The notes beneath the pieces are model-generated. The model saw only the letters and a program-made list of their open reading frames with translations, did not search any database and was not told where the DNA came from. Positions 8,451 to 9,880 of a DNA stretch of 9,880 nt are shown here, one piece after another. This stretch comes from Promethearchaeota archaeon (GTDB lineage: Archaea; Asgardarchaeota; Lokiarchaeia; Sigynarchaeales; SOKP01), in contig JAGXNZ010000145.1 of NCBI GenBank assembly GCA_019894655.1, positions 1-9,880 of the forward strand, read 5' to 3'. Positions within the stretch are counted from its first letter, which is position 1; every line of letters starts with the position of its first letter. The translations under genes were made by a program, and so were the position numbers.

Positions 8451-9880
8451 ATGAATATTAAGCTTCAGTTCGTGAAGCAGACATGGCTAAATATCAAAAG
8501 AGATCGAGCAAAAGCTATATTTGCTATAAGCGGCATTGCAGTTTCAATAATACTTTTAACTGCAATTGGAATGGTGAATGATTCTATGTCTTATAATTAT
8601 ATGGGATTGATCACAAGCAGTACAGGAAACTCGGATATCATCATATCCGAAGTTTCAAAATCAGATTTAACATTTGATCCGTTCTTCGATGAAACTCTAA
8701 TCGATAATGAATTGCAAGATATAAGCGGAGTAGAAGAGTTTTTTCCTAGGATATTGATGCTTGCAAAAGCTTCATCCGATAATATAAACTCAACTGGTAC
8801 TTTACAAATCTATGGAATTGACTTTATTAAAGAGGCTACGAATGGACATATAGGAAATTTAAATGTAGTTAATAACGATGGCAAAGAAACGGGTGAAATT
8901 TATAACGACGAGCCGGGAATTGGAGAATGCGTTATATTATGGACTGTAGCAGAATTATTAAATGTTAGTTTGGGGGATGTGGTGCATTTAGAATACCAAT
9001 ATGATACTTTAGACATTCAAGTTGTCGCAATCTGTAAGCAAGATTCTAAATTTACTGATTTAGAAAACGCTTTAGTAATTATAAACTTACAACAAGCCCA
9101 ATTATTTATAGATAGGGTAGGACAGATTAATTTAATTATGGGTACAATTGAAAATCCACAATCTGTTTATGTTGTAAGCGATATAGATTTCACAAAAAGA
9201 AAAATACGGGAAATTGGTACGCTGATTCAACAGAGGTTAGATCCAAATATTTATTCCGTATCAATACCGAAATTACAACAAATAATCAGTCAACAATTTA
9301 TGCTTATAAGCATGACAATCATTTTTTGGTTTATTACAATAATATCCATGCTTATTACGGGTATTTTAATAAATTCAATTCTCTCTACATCATCAGAAGA
9401 AAGGGTAAGGGAATATGGTGTATTAAGAGTAGTGGGTGGAAAGAAGACATTCCCCGTGAAGATGGTTATCTTTGAGGGCGTAATAATTGGAGTTGTTGGA
9501 TCAATTATAGGGATTCTCATTGGGCTTGTGGGAACAGAACCAATAGTGAATACTCTGTTTATTGCGACAGATTTTCTAATTCAAGATATGGAGTATGTAA
9601 TTCAACCACTGACAATTATTGTAGCTTTTTCGATAGGTTTTGGTGTTTCTTTAGTAGTATCAATGTTTCCCGCTCTAAGAACAGCAAAAATTGATATCAT
9701 AAAATCCATTACACCATTTCATAAAAAGGAAGAAGGTTGGGAAATTAAAAAAGAGGGTAGTATGAACATTAGGAATTTTCTAATTGGTATCTCTCTTGCG
9801 ACAATAGGTATGCTTGTTTTTCTTCTCCTCCCAGCTATTTCCGTAACAGGAGATCTGATGACTGTAGCAGCCTTATTTAT
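8451..9880 (+). CDS. FtsX/MacB-type ABC transporter permease (3' partial)
   Basis: The frame is open from ATG 8451 to the right edge (476 complete codons) with no stop, so the C-terminus is missing. The basic N-terminus with TM1 (about residues 22-43) leads into an extracytoplasmic MacB-core-like domain (about 45-280). TM2 is at about 284-311, followed by the FtsX signature E-R-V-R-E-Y-G-V-L-R-V-V-G-G-K-K (317-332), the cytoplasmic coupling helix expected to touch the ATPase. TM3 is at about 344-362 and TM4 at about 387-406, followed by P-A-L-R-T-A-K-I-D, the usual end of an FtsX domain. A further hydrophobic segment starts at about 443, so a second membrane block probably follows, as in the long two-FtsX-domain permeases. 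The family moves lipids, lipoproteins or peptides, or transmits ATPase motion to extracellular enzymes (MacB, LolCDE, FtsEX); the substrate cannot be told here. No ATPase gene lies in the window. No clear SD precedes the ATG; TTG 8418 or 8424 would add 9-11 residues. Confidence 0.88.
   Translation, partial: MNIKLQFVKQTWLNIKRDRAKAIFAISGIAVSIILLTAIGMVNDSMSYNYMGLITSSTGNSDIIISEVSKSDLTFDPFFDETLIDNELQDISGVEEFFPRILMLAKASSDNINSTGTLQIYGIDFIKEATNGHIGNLNVVNNDGKETGEIYNDEPGIGECVILWTVAELLNVSLGDVVHLEYQYDTLDIQVVAICKQDSKFTDLENALVIINLQQAQLFIDRVGQINLIMGTIENPQSVYVVSDIDFTKRKIREIGTLIQQRLDPNIYSVSIPKLQQIISQQFMLISMTIIFWFITIISMLITGILINSILSTSSEERVREYGVLRVVGGKKTFPVKMVIFEGVIIGVVGSIIGILIGLVGTEPIVNTLFIATDFLIQDMEYVIQPLTIIVAFSIGFGVSLVVSMFPALRTAKIDIIKSITPFHKKEEGWEIKKEGSMNIRNFLIGISLATIGMLVFLLLPAISVTGDLMTVAALF

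Noticed and set aside
8462..8478. Six-bp hairpin GCTTCA/TGAAGC just after the permease start
   Set aside because: Short, with a 5-nt loop, and easily expected by chance; no riboswitch-like or attenuator context.
9290..9520. Antisense open frame opposite the permease FtsX domain
   Set aside because: The sense strand carries a continuous, recognisable FtsX domain here, so the antisense frame is a shadow.
1..9880. tRNA, rRNA, CRISPR array or insertion sequence
   Set aside because: No cloverleaf-like stretch, regular direct repeats, transposase motifs or terminal inverted repeats were seen; nearly all the sequence is accounted for by three protein genes.

Overview
The window is AT-rich DNA (roughly 30% GC by eye), densely coding, with three genes all on the + strand. 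The proteins are very large and cell-surface, rich in Asn/Ile/Ser/Thr and in N-X-S/T sequons (more than 30 in the first protein), and carry a C-terminal membrane anchor followed by a cytoplasmic tail. One tail holds zinc ribbons, and a Shine-Dalgarno sequence fitting the archaeal/bacterial anti-SD lies at the first gene junction. Together this suggests an archaeon, most plausibly an Asgard (Promethearchaeota, Lokiarchaeia-like) lineage. That placement is inference from composition and architecture; no taxonomic marker gene is present.

Layout. (1) 1-3609: the 3' part of a giant surface protein, still open at the left edge. It has repeated CARDB/DUF11-type beta-sandwich segments, one transmembrane helix near the C-terminus and a charged cytoplasmic tail of about 60 residues. 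(2) 3606-8387: a membrane-anchored subtilisin-family (S8) protease with all catalytic residues, an I9-like propeptide, a long insertion inside the catalytic domain, a string of beta-rich domains, a transmembrane helix and a cytoplasmic tail with two zinc ribbons. The obvious ATG at 3765 removes the signal peptide. Reading upstream in the same frame shows a clean signal peptide starting at a CTG (3606) that overlaps the TGA stop of gene 1 and sits 9 nt after AGGTGA. (3) 8451-9880 (runs off the right edge): an FtsX/MacB-type ABC transporter permease, with TM1, a large extracytoplasmic domain, TM2-TM4 and the start of a second membrane block.

How they may work together (inference): genes 1 and 2 are translationally coupled, and gene 3 follows after 63 nt, so the set looks like one operon for cell-surface work. 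Gene 1 would be a structural or binding surface protein and gene 2 a tethered extracellular protease. The permease, with an ATPase presumably encoded outside the window, would be an ABC machine acting across the membrane as MacB, LolCDE or FtsEX do. The most unusual element is the protease, whose outer catalytic domain is covalently joined to an inner pair of zinc ribbons. No RNA genes, CRISPR arrays or insertion sequences were seen.
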